From an uncultured Porphyromonadaceae bacterium (lineage in GTDB: Bacteria; Bacteroidota; Bacteroidia; Bacteroidales; Muribaculaceae): a stretch of DNA of 64,000 nucleotides. Below the pieces are notes generated by a model that did not search any database, had not been told where the DNA came from, and saw only the letters and a list, made by a program, of their open reading frames with translations. Made by a program: the position numbers and the translations under genes. The stretch lies in NCBI GenBank assembly GCA_945916235.1, contig CAMEGQ010000001.1:23496-87495 (forward strand), written 5' to 3'. Of this stretch, positions 29,201 to 38,662 are shown piece after piece; position 1 is the first letter of the stretch, and each line of letters begins with the position of its first letter.

Positions 29201-29323
29201 AGTCTATTCCCTTCTTCAGATGCATGTGCAGCAGAATTTATCTGTAATAAATATGGGTTAAAAGTTTCTGCTTCAGGTATTTTTAAAACGTCCGATGGTG
29301 GAAAAACATGGGTTGAACTATGA
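26255..29323 (+). CDS. large tail/baseplate-associated protein
   Basis: 1022 aa, repetitive GGSQAVRGDQTVGGNQTVDG segment, coiled coils, tail-fibre style C-terminus. Confidence 0.6.
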   Translation: MVSKQESRIYYIEKGRLIFVENDLDNPNRIAVSVSSGTTIQVYDESLIGFMSDGKFYSWTLKGFSTKLAKNDAYYIYARLDRTGVDALVVFSINQYNLDGSRANAPEGEENPPSDQYYYVRIGEVTATDGTTNREVTYDSGMLGTTKDVYENAGAAQLNEMFELNKTSDPWYIIVKHYFYDLTIKRSLKLIGSLIWGGKELKGVHTTEDIANQTTPDDEHLATSAYTQQFGDKRYLRKDQDDRTEHSLGIGKDLTVGGSQAVRGDQTVGGNQTVDGTSLVKGLLSLLTGAASPDFIAGLLGTGFELRKDEETGRWRLEIDELVTRVRAIFYELVIQKMKHIGGALVLSPGSMSCVRVEETEDAYRCYFKATDGERSVKQEFEVGDLARSQSFNLKALDGGGVGTSFYWRLVTAVGEDWIELSKTHCAEGSGIPQAGDDIVQMGNLTDSSRQNATILDTTGSDAPSIKQYRGINGYVLNDDMAITIFSSKLNRIRGQFISEVTGKDVDESLKDIQVDLETVKAQSDREFTIWFFEVNPTTENLPASAWTTDAMKREHVEDIYYNREAGLAWRWMATDDGGYYWEDIKDQQTLRALEKASRAQDTADSKRRTFVAQPTDADAYDVGDQWVNVTYPVGETDEEKLVYKNDALVCIQAKPAGVSFNISHWRATTENTTREIKAKMEILEKSITSSVGSDNAARDEAIKKAKEAAEGALIAAGNADGKAGTAILQTQNYISAMSAYFEYDKEGNVVSVKSGGLLLTSDFATMFSEAVDKSGIVKRAEISTMVTKDEKGNLESGVKISADQINMTGTAQFYSKDAADSMAQGKVDALKGLLKGLAYKDKVGLEHMDGTVIDGGKILTSLIKADELQVKSVHAENSDGTTTCHIDGKTGKLTAKNAEFEGKIAATSGTVGGFAIGNGVIGTELGDYTPINDKNYMSLSHSGFSTRREMVDMDTNNMLRGYKDYSNISPGSIICHQEYTGSLFPSSDACAAEFICNKYGLKVSASGIFKTSDGGKTWVEL

Positions 29324-29610
29324 GCTATATCAAGATAAAAATCCCCCTGATAGAGACCGACGCCAGCGGTTCGACTACGCACGCACGGATTAAGCGGCTG
29401 GAGTCTGACATGCCAGCGGTGAGTACGGAGGCTTTGCAACTGATTCTCCATGCACTCAGTGCACCTGGTATGCGTGAGGATGGACCTGCCCCGCTTTTGC
29501 TTGGTGTGGGGCGGTTGGCTTCGCCTATGTGGTACCTTGGAGGCTCTTCGCCACTTACGCTTGGTGTCAGTGCGCTTGGTGATGCGGAGTTTGTTTTAGG
29601 ACAACATTAA
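29320..29610 (+). CDS. hypothetical tail-associated protein
   Basis: overlaps previous stop (ATGA). Confidence 0.5.
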   Translation: MSYIKIKIPLIETDASGSTTHARIKRLESDMPAVSTEALQLILHALSAPGMREDGPAPLLLGVGRLASPMWYLGGSSPLTLGVSALGDAEFVLGQH

Positions 29611-29620
29611 TAATCGAGAT

Positions 29621-30073
29621 ATGAATAAATTAGAGAGAACGTTTATCGACAACAAGATTCTTCACGCCTCTGAACTGAATGAAATCGTTGATAAGGTCAA
29701 TGAAATCATTGAGAAGGGTGTGGGCGGAGCCAGCACTGAGGAGCTGGATGCGGTGAAGCAATCGCTCAACGAGGTGAAGGATGCGGTGACTGGATTGCAA
29801 CAGGTGGATGCCGAGATGAAGCAGATGGACGCTGAGTTGAGACAGGCTGACGCTGCGCTACGGCAGGCTGACGCTATGCTTCAAGAGGCCGACAACGACC
29901 TACGACAGCGTGATATTAACCAGCAGAATCAGATTGACGCGCTGGATGAGCGGGTGAAGCCGATTGAGTCAGCGCTGATTGAGGTGAGAGATTTCGTTTA
30001 TGTGCTCGACGGGGGTAATGCCGCATCCCCGATTACATCGGGTATTGTTATGGATTGCGGCGGTGCTAATTAA
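29621..30073 (+). CDS. coiled-coil tail-associated protein
   Basis: heptad repeats MKQMDAELRQADAALRQADAMLQEADNDLRQ. Confidence 0.55.
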   Translation: MNKLERTFIDNKILHASELNEIVDKVNEIIEKGVGGASTEELDAVKQSLNEVKDAVTGLQQVDAEMKQMDAELRQADAALRQADAMLQEADNDLRQRDINQQNQIDALDERVKPIESALIEVRDFVYVLDGGNAASPITSGIVMDCGGAN

Positions 30074-30076
30074 TCT

Positions 30077-30424
30077 ATGTACAGAGTTCTTTACAGACGA
30101 GACACACTGGTTGCATGGCAAACAGTTAACCCCGTGTTGCTGGACGGTGAACAGGTACTGGTCGCTACCGACCCCATGCAGCCCAAGCTCTACAACATGT
30201 GCAAGCGTGGTGATGGCGTGACACCTTTTAATGACCTCCCCTTGTTGGGTTACGACTGCCTTCAAGGAAAGGGTGACAACACCCTTTTCCCGATGAGCCA
30301 GAAGGCGGTGACGGATGAGTTTAAGAAGCTGGAGGGCCAGACGGTGCTCATCCCTGAAGATGAGTTTAACGAGCTTTACGACAGGGGAGAACTTGACCCT
30401 ACAAAGACCTATCACACCTATTAA
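30077..30424 (+). CDS. hypothetical tail-associated protein
   Basis: 115-aa ORF. Confidence 0.5.
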   Translation: MYRVLYRRDTLVAWQTVNPVLLDGEQVLVATDPMQPKLYNMCKRGDGVTPFNDLPLLGYDCLQGKGDNTLFPMSQKAVTDEFKKLEGQTVLIPEDEFNELYDRGELDPTKTYHTY

Positions 30425-30435
30425 TTCATGCGCTT

Positions 30436-30618
30436 ATGATTATCAAGAACGGTAAGGAGGTTACCTCCATTTACGACCGCGGCAAACAGGTGACTGCGGT
30501 CTATCGCTACGTGGCTGGCGCTTGGCGTGCCGTGTGGGAGGCGATTCGTAGCTGCTTCGGGGCTGGGTACTGGAGTGATGAGAAGCCTTGGAGTGATGAA
30601 GAACCATGGAAGGATTGA
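30436..30618 (+). CDS. small hypothetical protein
   Basis: 60-aa ORF; C-terminal SDEKPWSDEEPWKD repeats. Confidence 0.45.
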   Translation: MIIKNGKEVTSIYDRGKQVTAVYRYVAGAWRAVWEAIRSCFGAGYWSDEKPWSDEEPWKD

Positions 30619-30644
30619 GAACATTTATTTAATTATAATATCGT

Positions 30645-33600
30645 ATGCAAAAAATTAGCTTAAACAAAATCTTGGACGTTATCAAGGAGGTATGGTCTAA
30701 GGATGAGCGCAACGGATTGCCCTACTCTGGTAAGGCGGTGCGTGAGGCGATACAGGGTAAGTTGGCCGAGCACGAGGAGGTATTCAAGGCGAAGGGTGGT
30801 GCCTTTTTCCGCACCACAGACAAGCAGAGCGATGGCGCCTATCACATCTTGCTCTTCGCTTCGCAAGCCGACAAGAACGAGTGGCTGGAGATGAAGGAGT
30901 CATCGCTGGTGCTGGATGACATCAGTCTGCCTGATGAATCGGGTATGGCTTCGACTACCGTCGTGGCGTTAAAGACCAGTTCACCCACTACGATTATCTC
31001 GACGGACAACACGGTGAAGTTGCTCCTGAAGTTTACTTCGCAGATTTATAACCCTCTCGACAAGAGCGCCACAGACACGGGCGAACAGGGTACGCTGACG
31101 GTGCAGACCCGACCCAACAGCAACGGGAGCTGGGTTACCAAGGGTACGTTTACCGTCGCTTCGGTGCCAGTGGATAGCGAGCGCTACGATGAGTTTGACA
31201 TCACCGATATGACCTCAAGCGGCGCCCAGCAGGTGCGTGTCTTCGTCAAAGGTAACGAATCGTCGATGAGCACCAACTTTATCACTTTCGCAGTGACCAA
31301 GACCGCCCTACGACTCTCGTTCGCTACGACGTGGGAGACGCCTCAGAGTGGTGCGAACATCTCGTTGGCCTACTGGATTACTGGCGCTGTGGATAAGACG
31401 CTGCGCATCCGTACCACGGGCTCAACGGGAGCTCGTGAGTTCAGCTATTCGTTGGGCATGAACACCTATACGGAGACCCCCTTCACGGCCTACCTGAACG
31501 ACGCAGGCTCCACCAACCTTATCCTGAAGCATGGCGTGCACACCTTTGAGGCATGGCTTGACGCTGGCTCTGCGGAGTCGGACCATGTGTTTGGTCAGAT
31601 CATTTATTTAGAAAGCGGTGTAACAACAGACAAGCCGATGCTGGTGATTAACTCGGCGCCTGAGACGCTGATTAACTGGACATCGGTTGACTTCTGCGAG
31701 TATGCGGTCTATAAGCAGGGTGCGTTGAGCTGTGAGGAGATTCCGTTGACCTTCTACTTCAAGAATTACAAAGGTGATGTAGAGTACCTCAAACAGAGCG
31801 TGAGCGTGGTGAACGGTCAGCGCAACACGCTATCAGGCGGATTGCAGATTGATTCAGAGGCTGAGATGATTGACGTCTATCTCTCGTGCGAGTGGAACGG
31901 TGAGCGCATTGGCAGCGTGCAAGGCTACCAGGTGGATAACAGGGATAACTTCTCACCGACCAAGGGGGCGGACTTCGTATTCAACCCCAAGAACAGAAGC
32001 AACAGCGAAACCAACCGAGACCAGGTGATTAACGACGCTACGGGAGAGGTGGTTGAGAGTGTGATGACAGGTATCGCCTTTGACGCCACCGATGGCTATA
32101 CGGTGACAGAGCTGGGTAAGTGCTTTAGGCTGAAGTACGGCCAATTCATGCACATCAAGTATGACCCATTGGTCGCATTCGCTGACTCCAGCAAGAGCTC
32201 AGCCACCTTCATCATCGACTTCTGCAACCACAACATCACCGACGAGGAGAGCCCGATTGTGAGCGTTTGCAGCAAGCTGACCAACGGCAACCCGTTGGGC
32301 TTCGAGATGCGCCCACTGGATGCCGTGTTCATGACCTTGGCCAACCAGGTGCGTGATGACCAGCGCACAGGGTTGGAAGAGGGCGTGAAGCAGCAGCTGG
32401 CGCTGAACATTGTCTATAACGTGGGTAACACGGGGCGCAACTATGTGCGTATGTTTGTCAATGGTCGCCACCGTCGCACCTTCGCTTACGAGGATAATGA
32501 TACCTTCGTACAGGCCGTTGATGGCGTCATTGGCAGCGGTGGCATCCGCATCGGTTCGCCAGGGGCGGAGATTGACATCTTCCGCATCGAGGTCTATAAG
32601 AAGGCGCTCTCTGAGGCGGATATTCGCAAAAATTACATTGCGGCCATCGCCACGATTGAGGAGAAACGCAAGGAGCGCGATGCCAACGACATCCTTGGCG
32701 ATAACGGCTCTATCAGCTACGAGAAGGCTAACAAGATTTACCCCTGCCTGTTGTGGCGACCCAGTGAGAAGACGGGTGTCTCTACCCGCCTCTGTAAGTA
32801 TGGCGACACGAAGGAGACCGTGATGTATGGCGACCTGGTGATTCTTGACCCGACGGGCCGAGTTGAGATTGGCGTGATACACGACGTAGCGATGAGCGGT
32901 CAGGGTACATCATCAATGAGCTACTGGAAATGGAACCAGCAGTGGAAGTGGCTGGCTGAGACCTACTTCTTGGCGGCCGACGGCACCAGATACAGCGGCT
33001 ACTCGCTGATTAAGGGGATGCCATCTGCGAAGAAGCTGTGCGCTAAGATTAACTGGGCTTCGTCGATGCAGAGCCATAAGATGGGTGCTACGGCCCTCTA
33101 TCAAGACCTCTACCAATTAGTAGTGGGCGATACGGAGATTACCGCTACGGAGGGATTCGAGAACTGCCGACTGGCTGTGAAGCAGATGCCGTTCCTCTTC
33201 TTCGTGCAAGAGGAGGTAGGCGGAGAGATTACCTTTGCTGGTCAGTGCACCTTCGGACCGGGCAAAGGCGACAAACCGACCTTCGGGTACGACAAGTCGG
33301 TGTTCCCCGACTACATCTCCCTGGAGGGTGCGGATAACGGCGCCCCACTGGTTAACTGCAAAGTGCCTTGGAATGAAGACATCGTAGAAAAGGAGGAGGA
33401 GTGGACTTACAATGGTGCTACGCAATGGGAGTTGATGCTGGGCAAGAAAAATCAAATCCAGCGCTACATCGACCGCACCAACTTCTGTTACAGACTCTCG
33501 CCAAACATCCTCCCCTTCGCAGGGACCTATACCCAACTCCAGGCAGATTCGACGCTAAACAAGGACCGCATGTACTGGGTGACGCAAGCAGAGAGCGGTT

Positions 33601-36521
33601 CAGCCAAGTATGACCTCTATCGCTGGGATTACCTCACCTCGTCGTGGGTTGATGCAGGTGTGAACAAACTGCCTGGTGGCGGCTATGAAAAGCTGAATAT
33701 CAACGAACAGTGTGGCGGTATCGCCTCGGGTAACGATTACGACGCCATCAACCAACTCTTCATCAACTGCCGTGTGGCGGAGTTTGCTAACGGCATCGGT
33801 GACTTCATCGTGATTCGTGACGCGCTGTTCCGCCTCTGTTACGACCGCATGGTGGCCGCTAAGGATAACCGAGCCAAGAATACCTATGAGGCTATCTTTA
33901 CTACGGGAGGAAAGATACGCAGCCAGGCGGATGACTTGGACTCTATTGGTCCACAGAATAACGTGGGTAAGGACAAGGTTCCCTACTACGCCCTGGAGTG
34001 GATGAAGGATGCCGACGGAACCAGCTATTGGAACGCCTATGATAACGCTTACTACCGATTGTTGGAGCTGGCCTTCCCCAACGAGCTGCGCAGCATGATG
34101 CACGAGCTGCTTACAGCGATGGCGACGCTTGGCGGCACACCGATGGGGTGTATGAAGAAGTACTTCTTCGACACCGTGACGGAGGAGTTTCCAGCCGTGT
34201 CGTACAACGAGACCGCCCGCATCTGGTATGAAGACGCAGACGTGGCGATGAACCGAGGCGAGTACCAGTGTAACACCGCCCCACTAACCCAATCGCTTGG
34301 CGACCAGCTCAACTCAGAGCGCGAGTGGTACAAGAAGCGCCTGGTCTTCCTCTCCTCCTACGCCAGCTATGGCGAATTTGACCGGGGTGAGGTGAGTGGT
34401 GCCCTCTCGTTCCGCTCGGTGACCAACCGAGATGGAAGCAATCCAACCTACTCGTTTACGCTTACCCCGCATCAGTGGCTCTTCCCGGCGATTGGCGCTG
34501 GCGACAGTGTGCTTTACGGCGCTGGGAATGATGCGCCTGTGATGGTGAAGGCTGGCGAGACGATTACACTGCATGGCATCTCAGCGGATGGTAACACCAA
34601 CATCCGCATCCTGGGCATCAACTACTACCGCAGCATCGGTGAGTTCGGTGACAAGGCGTTGGCAGACACCTTCCAATTATCGGGTGAGCGGTTGACAGAG
34701 TTCTCTGCCAACGTGTCTGGTGGTAACGAGTTCCGCCCAGCCTCCATGCGCGTGACAGCGCCCAACCTACGGCATATCGATGTGACGGGTGTAAGCAGCC
34801 TGGGCGGACGGCTGGATTTATCCAACCAGACCCGATTGGTCAGCGTTAAGGCCAAGGGTACGGCGCTGACCGAGGTAGTGATGCCGAGCTGCGTGACGCT
34901 GAATACCGCCCACCTGCCAGCCGGATTGACCAAGCTGGAGCTGACAGGGCAACCCTCGCTGACGGATTTATCGCTCGATAGCACGGTGAATCTGTCGATT
35001 GTACGGTTGGCTGGATTTGACAGTTACCCATTGGCTCGATCACTGTATAACAACTATGTCAGCGGCAAAGGCAACCTGCAAATATTCAGCGCAAAGGGTG
35101 TGGATTGGAAGGATATTCCAGCGGCTATGATGAAGTATTACACCGAGTTAGCCAACTGTGAACTGACAGGACGCATCAGCGTAAGCAACCTCGATGATGT
35201 CGATTTCCGCTTGAAGACGAAGCTGTTGAAGCGCTTCGGCGCTGTGGATACGGGCGCTGACGGGTTGTTAGTGACCTACCGCGTGGTACGGTTGACTGGT
35301 GTGAAGGTGATGGGACCGGTCTATCTGCGCACAACGGGTAAGAAGAGTTACGGCGTGATGCCAACCCCTGCCACGGCTAATAACATCACCTCATGGCGAC
35401 TGACCAGCGGCAACGACCTCTACCCCATTGATAGCGATGGTGTGATGCAGGTGAACAGCATCCAAGCGGAGGGCTCAGACCCCTTCGAGGTATCACTGAC
35501 GGTTGATACCTTGAGAGACGGCACGCTGAGCGCCTCAATGAACGTGTGGCCCACCAACCACACCCCGAAGGTGGGCGACTTCTTCTATGCCGACGGCACC
35601 ACCTCGGAGGCCGACCGGGTGGAGTACGGCAAGACCAACCTGGGCATGGTGTGGTTTGTCAACCAAGACAACCCCAATGACATCCGAGGCGTGCTGAAGC
35701 AGTTCATCAACACCGGTGCACAATGGGGTATCTTCCAAGACAACTGGAGCAATCTGAAGTTGACCGACATGCCAGACTATAACGTCTTCGACGTGCCTGG
35801 CGTAGTTAACATGGGTTCGGCTGGTGTATCGCCTACATCGGATGCCTACTTGGATGCGAGCAATGAGGCTGGCGGCGGATTTGCCCGACTGGACCCTTCG
35901 ACCGCAACGGGACAAATTGGCTTAGTTACCTTGGATAGCGACATCCTGGATTACAAGGCTGGTACGGTGATGCCCATTGGTAAGGCGCAGACCTTGCGTA
36001 TCGTCAACCACTGTCACATTATCCTTCGAGACAGCAGCGTGGGTGTCGGTGTACCTGTTGCGTCGGAGAATGAAACGGAGTATGATGCCGTACTCCGCAT
36101 GAGCCAAGAGTTCGTGGCTGGCAAGGAGTCGAAGTACATTCAGTTCTTCTACCTACCGGCCATGTTGTCGTACGCTTACGAGCCTAAGTGTGAGTATGAA
36201 GGTGAGGTATTGGCCGATGAGTTCAAGGCTCACAACTGGTACCTTGGCTCAGCTGGTGAGATGGGTCGTTGCGCCTTCTTCGACTGGGCCGCCAACCAAT
36301 CAAGCAAGCCAAATGTGGTCAAGATGGCCATCTTTAAACAGGCTATCATTGACGGTCTGTTCGGACCTTGGGGAAGCCGCGGCGCCTGGTCGTCGTCGGA
36401 GTACTCGGTCACGCTCAACGCTTGGTACGCCTCGTTTCCTGGCGGGTCGGTGGCGTTCACCGGCAAGTACGGCGCTTTCGCGGTGCGCCCCTTCGTCGCA
36501 TTGAAAAATTCGGTCGGCTGA
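30645..36521 (+). CDS. giant tail protein / DGR variable protein (receptor-binding candidate)
   Basis: 1958 aa; LamG-like segment (VYNVGNTGRNYVRMFVNGRHRR...IRIGSPGAEIDIFRIEVYKKALSEADIRKNY); C-terminal CLec-type VR domain WSSSEYS...AVRPFVAL. Confidence 0.8.
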   Translation: MQKISLNKILDVIKEVWSKDERNGLPYSGKAVREAIQGKLAEHEEVFKAKGGAFFRTTDKQSDGAYHILLFASQADKNEWLEMKESSLVLDDISLPDESGMASTTVVALKTSSPTTIISTDNTVKLLLKFTSQIYNPLDKSATDTGEQGTLTVQTRPNSNGSWVTKGTFTVASVPVDSERYDEFDITDMTSSGAQQVRVFVKGNESSMSTNFITFAVTKTALRLSFATTWETPQSGANISLAYWITGAVDKTLRIRTTGSTGAREFSYSLGMNTYTETPFTAYLNDAGSTNLILKHGVHTFEAWLDAGSAESDHVFGQIIYLESGVTTDKPMLVINSAPETLINWTSVDFCEYAVYKQGALSCEEIPLTFYFKNYKGDVEYLKQSVSVVNGQRNTLSGGLQIDSEAEMIDVYLSCEWNGERIGSVQGYQVDNRDNFSPTKGADFVFNPKNRSNSETNRDQVINDATGEVVESVMTGIAFDATDGYTVTELGKCFRLKYGQFMHIKYDPLVAFADSSKSSATFIIDFCNHNITDEESPIVSVCSKLTNGNPLGFEMRPLDAVFMTLANQVRDDQRTGLEEGVKQQLALNIVYNVGNTGRNYVRMFVNGRHRRTFAYEDNDTFVQAVDGVIGSGGIRIGSPGAEIDIFRIEVYKKALSEADIRKNYIAAIATIEEKRKERDANDILGDNGSISYEKANKIYPCLLWRPSEKTGVSTRLCKYGDTKETVMYGDLVILDPTGRVEIGVIHDVAMSGQGTSSMSYWKWNQQWKWLAETYFLAADGTRYSGYSLIKGMPSAKKLCAKINWASSMQSHKMGATALYQDLYQLVVGDTEITATEGFENCRLAVKQMPFLFFVQEEVGGEITFAGQCTFGPGKGDKPTFGYDKSVFPDYISLEGADNGAPLVNCKVPWNEDIVEKEEEWTYNGATQWELMLGKKNQIQRYIDRTNFCYRLSPNILPFAGTYTQLQADSTLNKDRMYWVTQAESGSAKYDLYRWDYLTSSWVDAGVNKLPGGGYEKLNINEQCGGIASGNDYDAINQLFINCRVAEFANGIGDFIVIRDALFRLCYDRMVAAKDNRAKNTYEAIFTTGGKIRSQADDLDSIGPQNNVGKDKVPYYALEWMKDADGTSYWNAYDNAYYRLLELAFPNELRSMMHELLTAMATLGGTPMGCMKKYFFDTVTEEFPAVSYNETARIWYEDADVAMNRGEYQCNTAPLTQSLGDQLNSEREWYKKRLVFLSSYASYGEFDRGEVSGALSFRSVTNRDGSNPTYSFTLTPHQWLFPAIGAGDSVLYGAGNDAPVMVKAGETITLHGISADGNTNIRILGINYYRSIGEFGDKALADTFQLSGERLTEFSANVSGGNEFRPASMRVTAPNLRHIDVTGVSSLGGRLDLSNQTRLVSVKAKGTALTEVVMPSCVTLNTAHLPAGLTKLELTGQPSLTDLSLDSTVNLSIVRLAGFDSYPLARSLYNNYVSGKGNLQIFSAKGVDWKDIPAAMMKYYTELANCELTGRISVSNLDDVDFRLKTKLLKRFGAVDTGADGLLVTYRVVRLTGVKVMGPVYLRTTGKKSYGVMPTPATANNITSWRLTSGNDLYPIDSDGVMQVNSIQAEGSDPFEVSLTVDTLRDGTLSASMNVWPTNHTPKVGDFFYADGTTSEADRVEYGKTNLGMVWFVNQDNPNDIRGVLKQFINTGAQWGIFQDNWSNLKLTDMPDYNVFDVPGVVNMGSAGVSPTSDAYLDASNEAGGGFARLDPSTATGQIGLVTLDSDILDYKAGTVMPIGKAQTLRIVNHCHIILRDSSVGVGVPVASENETEYDAVLRMSQEFVAGKESKYIQFFYLPAMLSYAYEPKCEYEGEVLADEFKAHNWYLGSAGEMGRCAFFDWAANQSSKPNVVKMAIFKQAIIDGLFGPWGSRGAWSSSEYSVTLNAWYASFPGGSVAFTGKYGAFAVRPFVALKNSVG
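36373..36503 (+). other. DGR variable region (VR)
   Basis: Aligns gap-free to TR 37070-37200 (offset 697) with 16 mismatches, all at TR adenines. Confidence 0.95.
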
Positions 36522-36537
36522 CTTTTGTCGGCCGACC
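36512..36537 (+). promoter_or_regulatory. hairpin/cruciform just 3' of VR, candidate DGR target-recognition element
   Basis: GGTCGGC (36512-36518) and GCCGACC (36531-36537), located 9 nt after the end of VR homology. Confidence 0.65.
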
Positions 36538-36589
36538 TCACGCCGCAAGCTGGCCGGACAATTAACGTTTAACAATCCAATAATAAGTA

Positions 36590-36976
36590 ATGAAAGCAAG
36601 ACAATCATCCGTTTACCGAAATCAAGAGTTGCTTTTGCACACCTTGAATAGGTGCTTCGATAAAGTCCCGAATAAATTTCATCGCCAATGGCAGGCCGCT
36701 GTCTGCACGACCACCCTGATGAGCGCCATGAGACACGTCGATATGGCGCTTCGAACTAAGGATGCTCAGGCTCGGATGGAGATACTCGAAGCGATTTGCG
36801 TTGAAATGGCTGACGTGAAGGTTGTTGTAAGGGAGTTCAGCGTGAAGGATTCTCCTAAAGACCCCACGATTATCAGCTTCAATCAGTACGCTGAAATAGC
36901 GAAGCTGCTCGAAAAAATCGCTCGTGACCTTCAGAAGTGGATGATTGCCACAATGTCGCTTAATAAGGTGAAATGA
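36590..36976 (+). CDS. avd: DGR accessory variability determinant (Avd-like, four-helix bundle)
   Basis: 128-aa all-helical protein between VR gene and TR/RT. Confidence 0.75.
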   Translation: MKARQSSVYRNQELLLHTLNRCFDKVPNKFHRQWQAAVCTTTLMSAMRHVDMALRTKDAQARMEILEAICVEMADVKVVVREFSVKDSPKDPTIISFNQYAEIAKLLEKIARDLQKWMIATMSLNKVK

Positions 36977-37068
36977 CCATGATTGTGACACCTTGTAGTT
37001 TATCTTTAAATGGACTCTCCACAGGTGGGTGTGACCCACTCGTTAAGAACAAGATAGCGAGAGCCATC

Positions 37069-37200
37069 AGAAGCCGCAACGCCTGGTCGTCGTCGGAGAA
37101 CTCGAACACGAACAACGCTTGGTACGCCTCGTTTCCTGGCGGGTCGGTGGCGAACAACGACAAGAACAACGCTTACGCGGTGCGCCCCTTCGTCGAATTG
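37069..37200 (+). other. DGR template repeat (TR)
   Basis: 131-132 nt matching VR except at adenines; AAC-rich codons (AACTCGAACACGAACAAC, AACAACGACAAGAACAAC). Confidence 0.95.
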
Positions 37201-37236
37201 GAGGATGACTACTTAGCCTCATGGATTGAGGCGTTC

Positions 37237-38412
37237 ATGGATTGTGCTAAACGTAAAAAGAACTCCAAGGCGTTCGATGACTATCGACCGCTGTGTGAGG
37301 AAGACATTGTCCGGCTGGCAACGGCGTGTTATACACGCACCTACCAGCCTCTGCCATCCATACGCTTCGGCGTCAAATACCCTCGTCCAAGGGAGGTGTT
37401 CGCTGCACAGTTCCGTGACCGCATCGTGCATCACTGGATTTACCTGCGTGTGGTTGAACTGATTGAAACCAGATACCAACAGATGGGTGATGTATCTATG
37501 AACTGTCGCAAGGGGTTCGGACCGCAGTTGGCGGTCAAGACATTGGCCGGTTTCATCGAGGAGGTCAGTGAGGGCTACACCAGGGAGACATGGATAGGTA
37601 AGTTCGACCTGAAGGCTTGCTTCATGTCGGTGGATGTCAAGCTGTTGATAAGCCTAATCGAGAGCGAGCTGTTGGCCGACTACCAGGGCGATGACAAGGC
37701 GTTGCTGGTGTGGCTGATTGGCGTGACGCTGAGGAACAGACCGCAAGAGGGTGCTATCACCCGTGGCGACCCGATGCTGTTGGAGGCTATTCCATCGAAC
37801 AAGATTCTGCGAGGCGAGAACGGTGTGCCAATCGGTAACCTGCCGAGCCAAATCTTTGTGAACTACTTGCTAACCTATCTGGATGAGTTTATCCTTGATT
37901 ACCTGTCGGAACACGAGCCACAGGCGCACTATCTGCGCTTCGCTGATGATTTTGTTGTGGTCTGTCGAGATAAGGAGACGGTCAAGGCGGTGCGTAGGCT
38001 GGCCGCTGAGTTCCTGCGTGAGCGGTTGAAGCTGACGCTACATCCCGACAAGGTCTATATCCAAGAGGCAAGGCACGGGGTGCGGTTCCTTGGGTCGGTG
38101 ATTAGACCGGGAAGAGTATATGCCGATGAAGCGGCAGTGCGTGCGCTGGGTCGGTCGTTGGAGCGGCTGGAGCGGGCTTGTCAGAGAGGGTGTTCTACGG
38201 ATGAGTTGGAGCGGAGGGTAAGCAGTGTCAACTCCTATTTGGGGATGATGAGCCACGCCAAGAGCTACGCCATCCGGCGGAGGATGCTGAGTGAGAAGGT
38301 TCACTTGTGGCGTTATTGCTATGTTGTCAAAAAATTCTTAATCCTTAAAATCAAAAAGTGTTATGTTAGAGATTACAGAGATGAGCTGGAGCAGAAGGTT
38401 ACTCCAGCGTGA
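37237..38412 (+). CDS. DGR reverse transcriptase
   Basis: YLRFADDFVVV catalytic box (37939-37953) and DGR-type IGNLPSQIF (37831-37857); ORF is open upstream to 36973 through the TR, with an internal ATG at 37237. Confidence 0.92.
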   Translation: MDCAKRKKNSKAFDDYRPLCEEDIVRLATACYTRTYQPLPSIRFGVKYPRPREVFAAQFRDRIVHHWIYLRVVELIETRYQQMGDVSMNCRKGFGPQLAVKTLAGFIEEVSEGYTRETWIGKFDLKACFMSVDVKLLISLIESELLADYQGDDKALLVWLIGVTLRNRPQEGAITRGDPMLLEAIPSNKILRGENGVPIGNLPSQIFVNYLLTYLDEFILDYLSEHEPQAHYLRFADDFVVVCRDKETVKAVRRLAAEFLRERLKLTLHPDKVYIQEARHGVRFLGSVIRPGRVYADEAAVRALGRSLERLERACQRGCSTDELERRVSSVNSYLGMMSHAKSYAIRRRMLSEKVHLWRYCYVVKKFLILKIKKCYVRDYRDELEQKVTPA

Positions 38413-38662
38413 GTTTACTATTCGCGTGAAGTTAGATGACCGTGAGGAGACATTGGTTCTGCCGCTGGGTGAGCCGACGAAAGGTGCGGTGGCTAATCTG
38501 CTTATCCGCTTGCGCTACCCGCAGGACGAGATGGAAGCCATCATTAACAACTACCTACTCGACCCCTCTGGTGAGGAGGCGAAAGCTGAGTTTGCGGCGA
38601 TGCAAGCTTGGAGAACGGAGTGTAAGCGATGCGCGGAGGAGGTAGTGAAGCGGTCGTTGTAA
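38363..38662 (+). CDS. hypothetical protein downstream of RT
   Basis: 99-aa ORF overlapping RT 3' end. Confidence 0.45.
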   Translation: MLEITEMSWSRRLLQREFTIRVKLDDREETLVLPLGEPTKGAVANLLIRLRYPQDEMEAIINNYLLDPSGEEAKAEFAAMQAWRTECKRCAEEVVKRSL

